DNA of 64,000 bases, taken from positions 248,001 to 312,000 of the forward strand of contig ML978124.1 of NCBI GenBank assembly GCA_010015805.1, written 5' to 3'. Source of the DNA: Rhizodiscina lignyota. Its lineage: Eukaryota > Ascomycota > Dothideomycetes > Aulographales > Rhizodiscinaceae. A model generated the notes under the pieces. The model did not search any database, was not told where the DNA came from, and saw only the letters and a program-made list of their open reading frames with translations. Positions 1 through 10,616 of this stretch are shown here, in pieces (position 1 is the stretch's first letter; every line of letters starts with the position of its first letter). Position numbers and translations under genes: made by a program.

Positions 1-2653
1 TGCCGAGAACAAACAGTTTGGCAGCGTCTTTGGTACCCCCACAACAGCGTCGAGCGGCACGTCGAGCGGAGCTCTCTTTGGTGGAACAACATCGGGAACG
101 AGCATGTTTGGCGGCGCGACATCATCCGCGGGAGGATCGAGTACAAGCGTTTTCGGCGGCGCGACTTCTACAGCAGGTGGCTCAGGTACGAGCCTCTTCG
201 GCGGCGGGGCGTCTACCACAGGAGGTTCAAGTACGAACATCTTTGGTAGTGGGACATCTGCTGCAGGAGGCTCAGAATCGAGTGCGACTTCCACTGCGGG
301 AGGTTCAGGTACGAGCCTATTTGGATCCTCAAGCACACCGGCAACATCAACATCAAACCCTTTTGCAGGTGGTGCTTTAACAGGGGGAGTGAAGGCCTCA
401 CCATTTGGGACCCCTGGAGCATCGGGAGGTTTGTTTGGAGGTGGGGGAAGCGGCACCAGTACTCCTGGTACTGGCTTCTCCTTTGGTGCATCAAAACCAG
501 GCAACGATACTCCAAAGACCACGGCAGCGGCTCCATCATCCAACATCTTCTCATCAAAACTAAGCGACACACCTGCTACGACCGCTCCAACCCAACAAAA
601 TGCCTTCGGTACTGGCTCGAGCACTAGCCTCTTTGGGGGACAATCGCAAAGTGGCATTGGAAACACCGGAGGCAGCTTGTTCGGCACGCCAGTTTCTTCG
701 GCGGCGGCTAGTACGCCTGCTACCACCGCTCCTCAGACGGGAGGTGGGTTGTTTGGAGCGACATCGCAAGGTTCAACTACTCCGGCTACCCTTTTTGGCG
801 GACACGGTCAAAGCAGTGGTGGAAGTGCCACAAGCGCCCTATTTAGCAGTCTTACCAAAACACCAGCGACTTCGGGTCCGGCTACGAGTGCGCCGGCTAC
901 GACCGCCCAGACGCCCCAGAACATCTTCGGACCTGCCTCTAATTCATCGTCGACTACGCCTGGCATTTTTGGTGGACAGCCGCAGGGTGGTACCGGGAGC
1001 ACAGGAGGTAGTTTGTTCAGTAACCAGGGCAAGCCGGCAGCCTCTGCAGCTCAAACTGCCAGTACGCCTGCCGCAAACAAGCCTCTGTTTGCCTCTACAA
1101 CTCCGGCTGCTCCTCCACCATCCCTCAACTTTGGAACTGGATCGCAATCTTCCGCCCCAGCTGCATCTAGCGCACTGTCAAATCTTTTCGGCAAGGCGGC
1201 CCCAGGCACAACCATGAACCTGTTTGGCAAAACTCTAGACCTAGGCCAGACACACAGCGGCTCATCGACACCTGCACCGACTACCACTACAACGAGCTCC
1301 GCACCAGTAGCAGTCCCAGCTCTCTTTCAGCCTTCAGCTAGTGCGCAGCAGCAACAACAGTCAGGAGGACTTTTCAAGTTGCCCGGAACAACCGCTGCTT
1401 CTCAGGGCACGTCTGCAACAAAACCTGCTGGAAATCTATTCGGAACACCTGGTTCTACGCCTGCGGCCGATTCCTCAGGAATGACGCCAAATCTCTTCAG
1501 TGGTTTGGGCCAATCGAAGCCTTCTACACCAGCTGCGTCAGGCGCGTCAGCAGCTCCGTCAGCCCCAGCAACATCCGCATCATCATCGAATCTCTTCGGT
1601 AGCACGCCAGCGACATCTGCACCATCTGCAAACCTCTTCAGCGGTCTAGGCGGTTCAAGTGGCACCGCTAAAACAACAACATCTGCTGCGGCAGCTACTA
1701 CAGCTGCACCGGCAGCAGGTAATGTTTTCGGTGGCTTGGGCAGCTCAAAGCCAGCTGCAACAACTACCACAAACGCCACCGCAGGACCGTCCACCACCGC
1801 GACATCCGGCCCCTCAACTTCTGCACCTGCTCCCAGCGGCACAACGACGTCGAGTACGCCCGCAGCGGACTCTACAGCCGCCCTGGGCTCCTCAACCACA
1901 GGTCCCGCGCCCTCGCAACAGTCTCGCCTTCGCCAAAGAACTCTTGACGATATCCTCACCCGCTGGGCCACAGACCTGACAAAATACCAGAAGGAATTCA
2001 CCCGGCAGGCCGAACAAGTCTCTGCCTGGGATCGCATGCTCGTTGAGAACAGCAACAAGATCGGAGATCTCTACTCGCGCGCCTACAGTGCTGAGAGCGA
2101 TGCCAGAGAAGTCGAGAAACAGTTGTTGAAAGTGGAGGATCAGCAGGAGGAGCTGGGTGTGTGGTTGGATCGGTATGAGCACGAGGTTGATCAGATGATT
2201 TCGCGCATGGGCGGGCCAAGTGGAGATGGGGGATTGCAGGGTGTGGATGCGGAGAGGGAGAGGACGTACAGGATGGCAGAGAAGCTGGGTGAGAGGCTTG
2301 GTGGTTTGAATAAGGAGTTGAGTGAGGTGATCGGGGAGATTAATGATGTTAGTGGGCAGTTGAATCGCAGTGGGAAAGGGGATGATCCGGTAAGTCATTC
2401 CATGACAGCTCGTGGGTTGGCGGAAAGCAATACTGACGAATCGTCACAGTTGGAACAAGTTGTTCGCGTGCTCAACCAGCACCTTCAGCAGTTGCAGGTC
2501 ATTGATGTTGGTGCGGAAGCTCTGCATGCGCGTGTCTCTGCTGCACAAGCTGAGCAGAGAGCTGCGTTTGGTAGGAGTGGAAGGGGCACGAGTATGAATG
2601 GAGGTGGCGCAGCAGATGACTTCTACAGAAGCTTTGTGGGAGGCCGTCGTTAA
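1..2653 (+). CDS. NSP1: Nucleoporin NSP1 (Nup62 family), 5' end outside window
   Basis: Central-channel FG nucleoporin that binds transport receptors in the nuclear pore. The frame is open from base 2, so the start lies left of the window; the ATG at 104 is internal. About 600 residues are Ser/Thr/Ala/Gly-rich with dozens of LFG, IFG and FSFG motifs. The last 220 residues form the coiled-coil Nsp1_C domain, beginning near the RQRTLDDILTRW segment, which in yeast binds Nup49/Nup57 and Nup82. A 60-nt intron (2390-2449, GTAAGT...CACAG) sits in the coiled coil. It has no stop and keeps frame, so a simple translation wrongly includes 20 extra residues; removing it restores the family pattern DDP-LEQVVRVLNQHL. 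Stop at 2651-2653. Confidence 0.93.
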   Translation, partial: AENKQFGSVFGTPTTASSGTSSGALFGGTTSGTSMFGGATSSAGGSSTSVFGGATSTAGGSGTSLFGGGASTTGGSSTNIFGSGTSAAGGSESSATSTAGGSGTSLFGSSSTPATSTSNPFAGGALTGGVKASPFGTPGASGGLFGGGGSGTSTPGTGFSFGASKPGNDTPKTTAAAPSSNIFSSKLSDTPATTAPTQQNAFGTGSSTSLFGGQSQSGIGNTGGSLFGTPVSSAAASTPATTAPQTGGGLFGATSQGSTTPATLFGGHGQSSGGSATSALFSSLTKTPATSGPATSAPATTAQTPQNIFGPASNSSSTTPGIFGGQPQGGTGSTGGSLFSNQGKPAASAAQTASTPAANKPLFASTTPAAPPPSLNFGTGSQSSAPAASSALSNLFGKAAPGTTMNLFGKTLDLGQTHSGSSTPAPTTTTTSSAPVAVPALFQPSASAQQQQQSGGLFKLPGTTAASQGTSATKPAGNLFGTPGSTPAADSSGMTPNLFSGLGQSKPSTPAASGASAAPSAPATSASSSNLFGSTPATSAPSANLFSGLGGSSGTAKTTTSAAAATTAAPAAGNVFGGLGSSKPAATTTTNATAGPSTTATSGPSTSAPAPSGTTTSSTPAADSTAALGSSTTGPAPSQQSRLRQRTLDDILTRWATDLTKYQKEFTRQAEQVSAWDRMLVENSNKIGDLYSRAYSAESDAREVEKQLLKVEDQQEELGVWLDRYEHEVDQMISRMGGPSGDGGLQGVDAERERTYRMAEKLGERLGGLNKELSEVIGEINDVSGQLNRSGKGDDPVSHSMTARGLAESNTDESSQLEQVVRVLNQHLQQLQVIDVGAEALHARVSAAQAEQRAAFGRSGRGTSMNGGGAADDFYRSFVGGRR

Positions 2654-3288
2654 CGGATTTCAACATGGAGCTTGCGAGATGAGTGGATTGAGAAGCATTG
2701 GCATGTTCAAAAGGGCTAGTTTCTTACGAGCGACGATGGAGGTCACAAAGCTCCGGCAAAGTGTCACTCCCAGAAGACTAGGCATTTCGTGTTTTAGCGT
2801 TGGTGGCTATCGACAATGGATTAAACCTGGAGTTGTCAGCACTGGCGAGTTAAGAAAAGCATCGACATGGAAATTGATTTTTGGGCTGTCGAAAATAGTA
2901 TAGCCAGTGCGTCTTGTTGTACCATATGATCATGGGGAGGTTTTGACACCAGTATAATCGGAATTGACTCTGATCTCCTCACGGCTTGACTTATAAGCCT
3001 CCTCTGTTCTACTTGTGATTTTCCATTTCCGCCAATCAGGTTATTTCAATGGCTTCCTAACTGTTTTCTAATCCAAACTGGGCTAGCCGGCCGAGGACCA
3101 ATAAACATCCGGCGTCCTCGCTGATTCCCTTCCTCCTTTCCGTTACTTTCCACTACCACTGCCCATTTTTGTGCTTGCAGTCTATTTTGCGGCAAGGTCC
3201 TTTCGGTTAGAAGCCTGTCTCTTCAGACCACGGCTCCGTGGGAAAGCATTCACTGACTCAATTAAATTGCCGACCTTCAAACTAGCCA
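2654..3288. other. Intergenic: NSP1 3' region and Zn2Cys6 gene promoter
   Basis: No supportable gene. The part from about 3120 to 3280 is pyrimidine-rich (CTTCCTCCTTTCC-like runs), as is common just upstream of fungal start codons. The open frame continuing past the NSP1 stop around 2598-2903 is out of frame with NSP1 and has no recognisable content. Confidence 0.6.
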
Positions 3289-4698
3289 ATGAAGCGCGGC
3301 TCGACACGGGTGCATGGCTGTTCAGTCTGTAAAGCGAGGAAAATCAAAGCAAGTTCCCTTCTAGAATATTTCTCCTTTCCTCCGTGCCCTATCAGGAATA
3401 TCTGCTAATAAATTTCCGCAGTGTGACGCTAAATCTCCGCAATGCTCCCGCTGCGTGAAAGCGGGCATCAGCTGCCCTGGCGTCAATAGTGGATTCATCT
3501 TCTTAAATACCGTGGCACCGGCCGGTAATAGCATCCATAATGAGGCAACTCGACTCCCATCTCCTATTGTTGGGTCGCAGTTTTTACGTCAGGAGTGTCT
3601 CAGGCTAGCAGTGGGTATCGCTCATCACCACCGCAGCCTTTGGAGCCCCGAACCATGGTTTCTTGGAATACCACGACTGCATTCTAGCGATGAAACCGAG
3701 TCCTCGGTTCTTTCCTCCATGCACGCAATAGCATCTGCATTTGGCACGCTGAGCACGCGAGATCCCAGGGTTGCGGCTAGCTCTCGATCGTACTATGCAA
3801 CCGCGCTGCAGGTGCAGCGAATGGATCTGGCGCGGCTGCAGCCAGTTATGACCCCGGCGAACGAATCAGTCCTTAGTAAGATAAAGACTGATTACAAGGA
3901 GAAGCTCGTTATCTTTCTCGTGCGCTCGATGCTATTGACCGAGTTTGAGATTATGCAGCCACTTATGAATTTCTCGTTTTGGAACCACGCTTTCGCTGCG
4001 GGCCGCATGTTGGAAATTCTGGGCCCGGAGAGCTGTATTGAGTCTCCGGTGCATCAATTGTTTCTGCTCTTGCGATTTCAGAAGGTGCGTGTGCTCTCGC
4101 TTGCAATACGTGGACTGAGTTCTGATCCGAATAGGCATACATTGCGTTGGCAGGTGATACACCAACCTTCTTGGGTACGCTTCCATGGATTACCATACCC
4201 TTTTCGGCCTACCCAAAAGGTGACCATGATGTTCTATTTGACATTCTTCTCGAAATCACGCAAGTGCGAACCGACAAATGGACGCAAGATGGATCGACTC
4301 GCGCAGAATCCCTGAATGAGCTCAACCGCTTACTCGAAAAACTTGACATATACCACAAAAAAATCAAAGACAACATGATCACGAATGGATTTGAATCGCC
4401 TCACGACTTTAACCTGATTGATATTCTACGCAGTATCGCCTGTCTCGCCATCGCTCGGAAAATGGCGCTCCTGGTACCAGACGAGAAATCGCCCACAGAC
4501 ATCGACATCGATGAGCATTGTCGCTTCATAATATCATGTGCGCCATATATCTCGACCGCAGCTACGTTCAGTCGGCAACTGCATATCATGTTTGCTATCC
4601 ATCTGGCTTCAATTTATGCAGAATCGGAAGAGGTTCGACATCACGCTCTGGAAGAGTTCACGGCATGGCAACAATCTTTGACTGCAGTGAATTCCTGA
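3289..4698 (+). CDS. Zn2Cys6 fungal-type transcription factor
   Basis: Likely DNA-binding regulator. The N-terminus carries a GAL4-type binuclear zinc cluster, CSVCKARKIK then CDAKSPQCSRCVKAGISC, completed only when an intron at 3349-3421 is removed. That intron uses a GC donor (GCAAGT...CGCAG); a GT donor would break the frame. A second intron is needed to reach the downstream frame; the best join is 4110-4153 (44 nt), giving LSLAIRDTPTFLGTLPW, which matches the R.PTFL..P.W signature of this family. The exact donor of intron 2 is uncertain. Middle and C-terminal regions are the usual alpha-helical fungal regulator type. The stop is 237 bp upstream of the GH43 start on the same strand, so it may control that gene (inference). 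Confidence 0.85.
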
Positions 4699-4935
4699 TC
4701 AACCAACAACAACTATTTTGCATCTTAATATTCACGCAGCGACAAGAATCCGTCACAATATACAGGAATGACGGCCCGAAATCGGCATTTGCGGGGAATT
4801 CAGCCTAAATCTCATGCGAGATGCTCCTTCGGGCATGCATGCAGGTAGCTGTCATGGGCTTTATATTCGAGTCTCACCAGCTTGCAATTATCCCCGAACG
4901 ACCTTCTCAGGAATTTCTCAACCTGATCAATCAAA

Positions 4936-5913
4936 ATGCCGAGCCCAAAGCCCCTCGTCACTCATATCTACACAGCAGATCCCTCTGCACATGTCTTCGA
5001 CGGCAAGCTTTACATCTACCCCTCACACGACCGCGAAAACAGCCAGGTCGAACGCGACAACACCGGCGAGCAATATGACATGGTGGATTACCACGTTCTT
5101 TCTATGGACACTGTCGGCGGCTCTGTGACGGACCACGGCATCGCCTTAAGTGTGGAGCAAGTCTCCTGGGCGGCGAAACAGCTCTGGGCGCCAGACGCAG
5201 CGTGCAAGAATGGAAAATACTACCTCTATTTTCCTGCGAGAGATAAAGAAAAAATCTTTCGTATTGGTGTTGCGGTTAGCGATGTGCCTTCTGGTCCGTT
5301 TAAAGCCGAGCCGCAGCCTATACCGGGGAGCTATAGCATCGATCCCGCGTCCTTCATCGACGATGACGGAAATGCCTATCTGTATTTCGGTGGGATATGG
5401 GGCGGCGAGCTGCAATGCTGGACATCCGGCACATTCGACGCCTCGAAAACCGGTCCCCAGGAACCCACAGGCGATGCTCCCGCCTTATTCCCGCGTGTCG
5501 CAAAGCTCAGCGACGACATGCTCTCCTTCCCCAATGGCGTCGAAGAACTCCAGATCCTCGACGAGAACGGAGACCTACTGAAAGGGAAAGATCATGACAG
5601 ACGCTTCTTCGAGGCCCCTTGGATGCACAAGTATAACGGAATGTACTACTTTAGCTACTCGACCGGCGACACGCACTGCATCGCATATGCGACGAGTACG
5701 AGTCCGATGGGCCCGTTTACGTATCGTGGACGGATTCTGGAACCGGTGGTCGGGTGGACGACACACCATTCGATTGTGGAGTGGGAGGGGCGTTGGTGGC
5801 TTTTCTACCATGATTGTGAATTGTCCGGGGGTGTGAGCCATTTGCGGAGTGTGAAGATGAGAGAGTTATTGTATGATGGGGAGGGAAGGATTAGGCTTGC
5901 GGAACCGCAGTGA
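4936..5913 (+). CDS. Glycoside hydrolase family 43 enzyme, apparently intracellular
   Basis: Single-exon, 325 aa, the length of a bare GH43 five-bladed beta-propeller. GH43 enzymes are inverting arabinofuranosidases, xylosidases or related. The three family acids are visible: Asp15 (YTADPSAHVFDG) as general base, Asp136 (YSIDPASFIDDDG) as pKa modulator, Glu226 (FFEAPWMHKYNG) as general acid. The HHS segment near residue 280 fits the conserved metal-site region. No signal peptide is seen (MPSPKPLVTHIYTAD), so it probably acts on imported oligosaccharides. Arabinosidase versus xylosidase activity cannot be decided from sequence alone. It follows the Zn2Cys6 gene in the same direction. Confidence 0.9.
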   Translation: MPSPKPLVTHIYTADPSAHVFDGKLYIYPSHDRENSQVERDNTGEQYDMVDYHVLSMDTVGGSVTDHGIALSVEQVSWAAKQLWAPDAACKNGKYYLYFPARDKEKIFRIGVAVSDVPSGPFKAEPQPIPGSYSIDPASFIDDDGNAYLYFGGIWGGELQCWTSGTFDASKTGPQEPTGDAPALFPRVAKLSDDMLSFPNGVEELQILDENGDLLKGKDHDRRFFEAPWMHKYNGMYYFSYSTGDTHCIAYATSTSPMGPFTYRGRILEPVVGWTTHHSIVEWEGRWWLFYHDCELSGGVSHLRSVKMRELLYDGEGRIRLAEPQ

Positions 5914-6099
5914 GCAGAATGGTCGGGATGTTCGGACTGAAGAAGCGTGAAGATTACTCAAGACTATGGCAGGCAGGTTCCGGGAATCAAACTAGACTGA
6001 CACACAGGAGGGATATAGATTACTGATGTTACCATAGATCCAGGTCGGTATCATATGATGGCCCTCAAGTGGCCAGTTTATTCGCTATAACTTCGCGTT

Positions 6100-7430
6100 T
6101 CAGAGTTGAGCCCTCCGCGCCGCCTCTTCTTCGGCCCTCAGTGCACAATCCCGTTCGAAATCCTGCTTCACCGACACAGCAAACTCGTCATCCTGCAGAA
6201 CTCGAAGCCCCACAGAACTCATCCCCTTGGCTGCCACAAGCGTTGCACGGAACCCTGCCTCCGTTCCAGCCGCTTTCTCGAATCCCGGAGTGTGTGGGAA
6301 GTGGCCGTTCGACGGGATATCGAAACCGCCATGGAAGGCCGGACATTCATAACTGACATTGCCCTGATCTCCTGACACTTGTAAAGGAAGAGGCTTCTCG
6401 GCGGTGCCGAACGTTCGGATGCCCATTTTCCCCATCGATGCACTGAATTCTGTACATATTGGCCCGTTGATACGCATATCCGCGTATGAGACTTCTGGCT
6501 CGATAGATATAGTGCAGCCAGTCGCGATGGCAGCACCACGCACACAGTCTTCTACGCGTGTCTGGAGGGACTGGACAATTGCTTTCGTACTGGCGCGGAA
6601 TTGGACTACTATGCTTGTTTTGTTCGGTATGACATTTGTCTTGTTGCCACCATTTGAGATGAAGCTGTGCAGTTTCTCTGATGGCGCTAGTTGCTGGCGG
6701 AGCATCGAAAGGGCGTTGTACGCAAGTACCGCAGCGTCAAGAGCGTTCTTCCCCTGCCACGGACTCATTGCTGCGTGCGCGGCTTTTCCTGTGAATGTGA
6801 CTGACAATCTTCCGGTCGCTAACAACAATGCTGCAGAGGCTGCAGTGTTACTTCCTCTCCTCCCGGTGGGACCTGGATGACATAACAAACATGCGTCTGT
6901 GTCTTTGAAGGCCCCAGCTTCGATCAATTTGATCTTGCCGCCTCCACCTTCCTCTGCAGGTGTGCCTAAGATGCGGACGCGTCCCTGAGTTCCATCGGGT
7001 GCTTCGCGAAGAGCGTAAGCAGCGCCGAGAAATGCTGCTATCGAACATGTCGCAAGGAGGTTGTGCGCGCACGCATGTCCAATTCCTGGCAGTGCATCAT
7101 ATTCTGCGTTGAACGTGACGAGCCGGCCGCCAGAACCGTAGACGGCCTCGAAGGAGGTAGCGAGTCCGTATGCGTGCCTTGTTACATTGAATCCTAGCGT
7201 TTCCAACAAGTCGGAGATGTTGTCGTGAGCTTGGAACTCCTCATACCCTAGCTCTGGGTTTGTGTATATCTGGGAAACCGTGAGATGTTGGTTTTCTATT
7301 TTCCCGATGGAAAAGCTACCTTTTGATTGAGAGTGTTGAGATCATCAGAGAGACCGTCAATGACTTCTGAGTATGTTAAGCCGGTTGGGATTTTGTTCAA
7401 AATTTTCGGATGAGCACGTTGCGGTGACAT
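6100..7430 (-). CDS. Peptidase M20-family amidohydrolase (PM20D2/AbgB-like)
   Basis: Likely cytosolic zinc hydrolase cleaving an amide bond in a dipeptide or N-acyl amino acid. Two exons: 7430-7320 and 7269-6100, with a 50-nt intron 7270-7319 (GTAGCT...CCCAG). Joined protein is 426 aa, normal for the family. Visible M20 features are the FNAEYDALPGIGHACAHN metal-site segment (Asp and His), GTPAEEGGGGK with the catalytic Glu pair, the LCHPGP segment, and a dimerisation-domain stretch (RLSVTFTGKAAHAA). No signal peptide. The substrate is unknown; Xaa-Arg dipeptidase-like or bacterial p-aminobenzoyl-glutamate hydrolase-like activity is possible. It is convergent with the GH43 gene, and its 5' end faces a 1.5-kb non-coding stretch shared with the SurE gene. 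Confidence 0.9.
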
Positions 7431-8896
7431 GATCTAAATCCAGCTAGTCTCGTACGAGGTCTCAATTGCTCTACTCCGTAGAGTAATGCCCGACGTCAAA
7501 AGCGAAACACGACAGGAGGAGAAATACTCTGGAATAGTTATATTATGAAAAGATTCTCTTGAGTGTGCGTTAATTCCGAGACAACAAGTCGGAATCGAAC
7601 TTGCATGCTACTAAAAGATGAATAGGCGGCCTAGAGCTTATATTGGCCGCTCTTTGAACCTTGCAAGCCGTGAGTAAACATGCCGAAATGCAGGTGAGAC
7701 CATCTGATCCGAGATCCGAGTCTGCGCAATATCGCCTCCATAATTGTGGTGTTCTCGATGACAGCGCTGACCATGGCCGCTCGTTAATGGACAGTTATCC
7801 ACGATATATCCATCACGGTGGCCGCTTTAGAGCGGATCACGAGTCGAATTTCATTGTTCATGTAGACAGGGTCTTCTCTTGTCATCGTCTCTTCATGATA
7901 TCGAAGTTTTCTTACGGGCCGAACGCTTTTTGGTTGATCTTCTCCAGGCAGATGGATGTACAAGGAGAGGCGAGAACTGCATTTGAGTGCAGTGGGAGGA
8001 GTTGTACAGTTTGTTGGAAGCAAGAGGATTAAAAGGCACCCCTATCTCGGTATCTCTTCCGTGAGGGCGCTTGACCTGAATGGCTATGTGGCGTCCTCGC
8101 TCTGCACCGCCACACTACTTTTTAAGGCAGGATGAGCGAGATCAGGTTTTTCGCCGTCTCACATCTCCACATCTTCGGCCGTACCGAGCAAGAGTCAACT
8201 GATCCAGGCATTGCACTTTGACCGCGTCTCCAAACTATAACTAATACAGCTCTTTCATGGTCACTCGTGTCACCAATTAGTCGTTCCTTTTGAGTCCCCC
8301 CATCCCCGCCGCCGAGCTTCCTGAAACAGATGAAGCTGGCCGCGCTATTCGGGCACGCCTGCACTCATGTTCCACTGCACTGCGGGATGGCAAGCCGGAC
8401 CTCCCACGTCAGAAGCGAGCCCGAAATGTTGGATTATAACTGTGTACGCACTTATTCCAGGAAGCTCAGGAACCGGACCCTATTCAGCAGGTCAGTCATG
8501 CAGTTCAGCCCTTCAGCGAGCGACTTCTTCGATTCAATCCAGCCACGTGTAGGGATCGTCGTTTGGAACTGTCAAATGCGGCTACTCAGCCGCGGGAGAT
8601 CAGCAGCTGCGGTGTCGAAGCAAGCTGCAAGTCGTACCCCCGTGGCGAATGATATTCTTGTATACGCATTTCCAAGATGCATCTCTCACAAGTCTATATA
8701 TGCTGCTGTCGACATCTTCTCTCCACATTCAACTGGTTGTCCTAGAGTTACCGGCTTGACACGGAGTCTCCAGTGCATTTTCCTTCATTTCACCTTCGCT
8801 CTTCAGCAAATAGCGCTCGCTCCTTCTCACTTTAGTATACATCATATCATACTCCGTAATTGTTTCAAACTCCAATAATCCCAGTAGCGCCTCAAT
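7431..8896. other. Divergent intergenic region between M20 hydrolase and SurE phosphatase
   Basis: No convincing gene; open frames here (longest 182 codons at 8330-8878) lack recognisable domains and end within the SurE leader. Contains two copies of the 9-mer TACTCCGTA (7472-7480 and 8850-8858). A CT-rich tract at 8700-8830 precedes the SurE start. Confidence 0.55.
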
Positions 8897-9883
8897 ATGC
8901 GAACGAGTCTTATCCTTGCCTGCTCAGCGGTAACCGCCCATGCGGCGAATATTGTGATGTCCAACGATGATGGTTGGGCGGAGATAAACATCAGGACATT
9001 CTACCAAGCTATTATCGCCGCAGGAAACTCTGCCTTCATCTCTGCGCCAGCTGAGAACAAATCTGGTTCTGGTAAGTCGTACTCCAATTCAATATGCGGG
9101 ATGCGGAGGGAGTCTTACATCAACAACTGCAGTGACCGCTAATAGTTTTCGTGTGAAGGCTCGTTAGATGCAACCCCGGAGAAATTGGACGAACCATGCG
9201 AATTCAATTCTTGCCCGACCGGAAGTCCGGCAACAGGAAACAACGCCTCGATGCCACAGTTTAACTATGTCAACTCATATCCCGTAACATCCATCAAATA
9301 TGGCATTCAAACTCTAGCATCCACCTTGCTTCCAGGTCCAATCGACATTGCAGTTACGGGACCAAACGTCGGATCCAATCTCGGACTCACTACCCAGCTC
9401 TCTGGCACTGTTGGAGCAGCGACTGAAGCAGCGAAGGAAGGAATTCCGGCGATCGCTTTCAGCGGCAGCTCCGGCGATGCTACAGCGTGGAATGTGCCAG
9501 CGCCGAGCTACGCTTTAGTGTATGCAGACTTGGCTACCAATGTCACCGATACCCTTCTTGCCTCGGGTTCGCCGTACTTGCCAAAAAATGTCTGGCTCAA
9601 CGTCAACTTCCCTGATAGCGATGCCTCGACGTGCTCTTCGGCTTCCGATTTCAAGTTCGTCCTTTCGAGAATCAACACCGCCGTTCCAATAATTTCCGGC
9701 GACGACGTATCTACGTGTGGCAACAACAAGCGACTACCGACCGAAAGTGACGTTGTAGGGACGGCGAGATGCTATGCAAGCATCAGCGTTGGACACGCGG
9801 ATACCAAGCTGACTGCGAGCGCGTCTGAGCAAAGTGTTGTTTTGCAAAAGCTCAGTTCCATATTATCGTGTCTGCCATCTTAG
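8897..9883 (+). CDS. Secreted SurE-like 5'/3'-nucleotidase (acid phosphatase)
   Basis: Metal-dependent nucleotidase/phosphatase of the SurE superfamily. Exons 8897-9071 and 9159-9883; intron 9072-9158 (GTAAGT...GTGAAG) restores SGSGSLDATPEKL. The joined protein is 299 aa. A signal peptide is evident (MRTSLILACSAVTAHA). The SurE metal site is ANIVMSNDDGW (Asp-Asp) and the GPNVGSNLG loop carries the conserved Asn; AATEAAKEGIPAIAFSG is the usual core strand and helix. The pairs of cysteines (EPCEFNSC, STCGNN, ARCYAS) suit an extracellular protein. Probably scavenges phosphate from nucleotides outside the cell (inference from signal peptide and family). Confidence 0.92.
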
Positions 9884-10616
9884 AGGTATTGCTGCGAACA
9901 CATCGTCACGTTCGCCCCAATGCCACCTTCAGTCATTCAGCAACTGTAATTAACGCAAAGTTTACCTTATATACCATTCATGCCGTGGCAATGCCTAATC
10001 TTCTTTGATACCGCATTTATGCCTTCAAGTAATTTGTATATCTTAGGCCAACACAATGGATTTTAAGAACATGTACCGAATATTATTTGGATATATGGTT
10101 TTGCTCGCGGTCAATGCGGAGGCGGAGAGCAGGTGAGCACTGGAGAGTCCTATCGGGTTCTTTTCCGCTTCCCCGGCCGCCAACCTAGCGTCCTCCAGGT
10201 CTTGCTTAAATCGATCACACAACTTCTCCCCGAATCGTTGCTTAACGTATGCTTGTTGCTTTATGTTATTGTCGCGTTTCCGATTTCGGTTTCTTCAGAG
10301 TCACTCCTACATCCCACTCGTACTTGATTACTCCGTAAAGGGTTCGCATATGCCGAGGTGCATTGTTTCATATGTCTCGATTTCTTAGATTGAGCCTGTT
10401 CCTCGATACCAACTTCGCGGAATCCCGACTGTGCAGTCTCATGTACTTCCATGCTATGTAGATACGACAATCCTGCTACTGGCGGCTAGAAACTCCTGCG
10501 CCATTAGCGCTCTCCCCTCCCTTATCTCCCCATCTTCATTCCACGTCCAATTTTTAACTTATTCATTTTTTTGATATCCTTTGTGCCACCAGACATCTCT
10601 ACCTGTCACAGACACA
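9884..10616. other. Intergenic, AT-leaning
   Basis: No gene supported. Holds a TACTCCGTA copy (10329-10337) and a CT-rich tract (10500-10560) upstream of the decayed permease start. Confidence 0.55.

Noticed and set aside
1402-2058. 218-codon minus-strand frame
   Set aside because: Shadow of the Ser/Thr/Ala-rich NSP1 repeats.
8330-8878. 182-codon frame upstream of SurE
   Set aside because: No recognisable domain and it overlaps the CT-rich leader of SurE.
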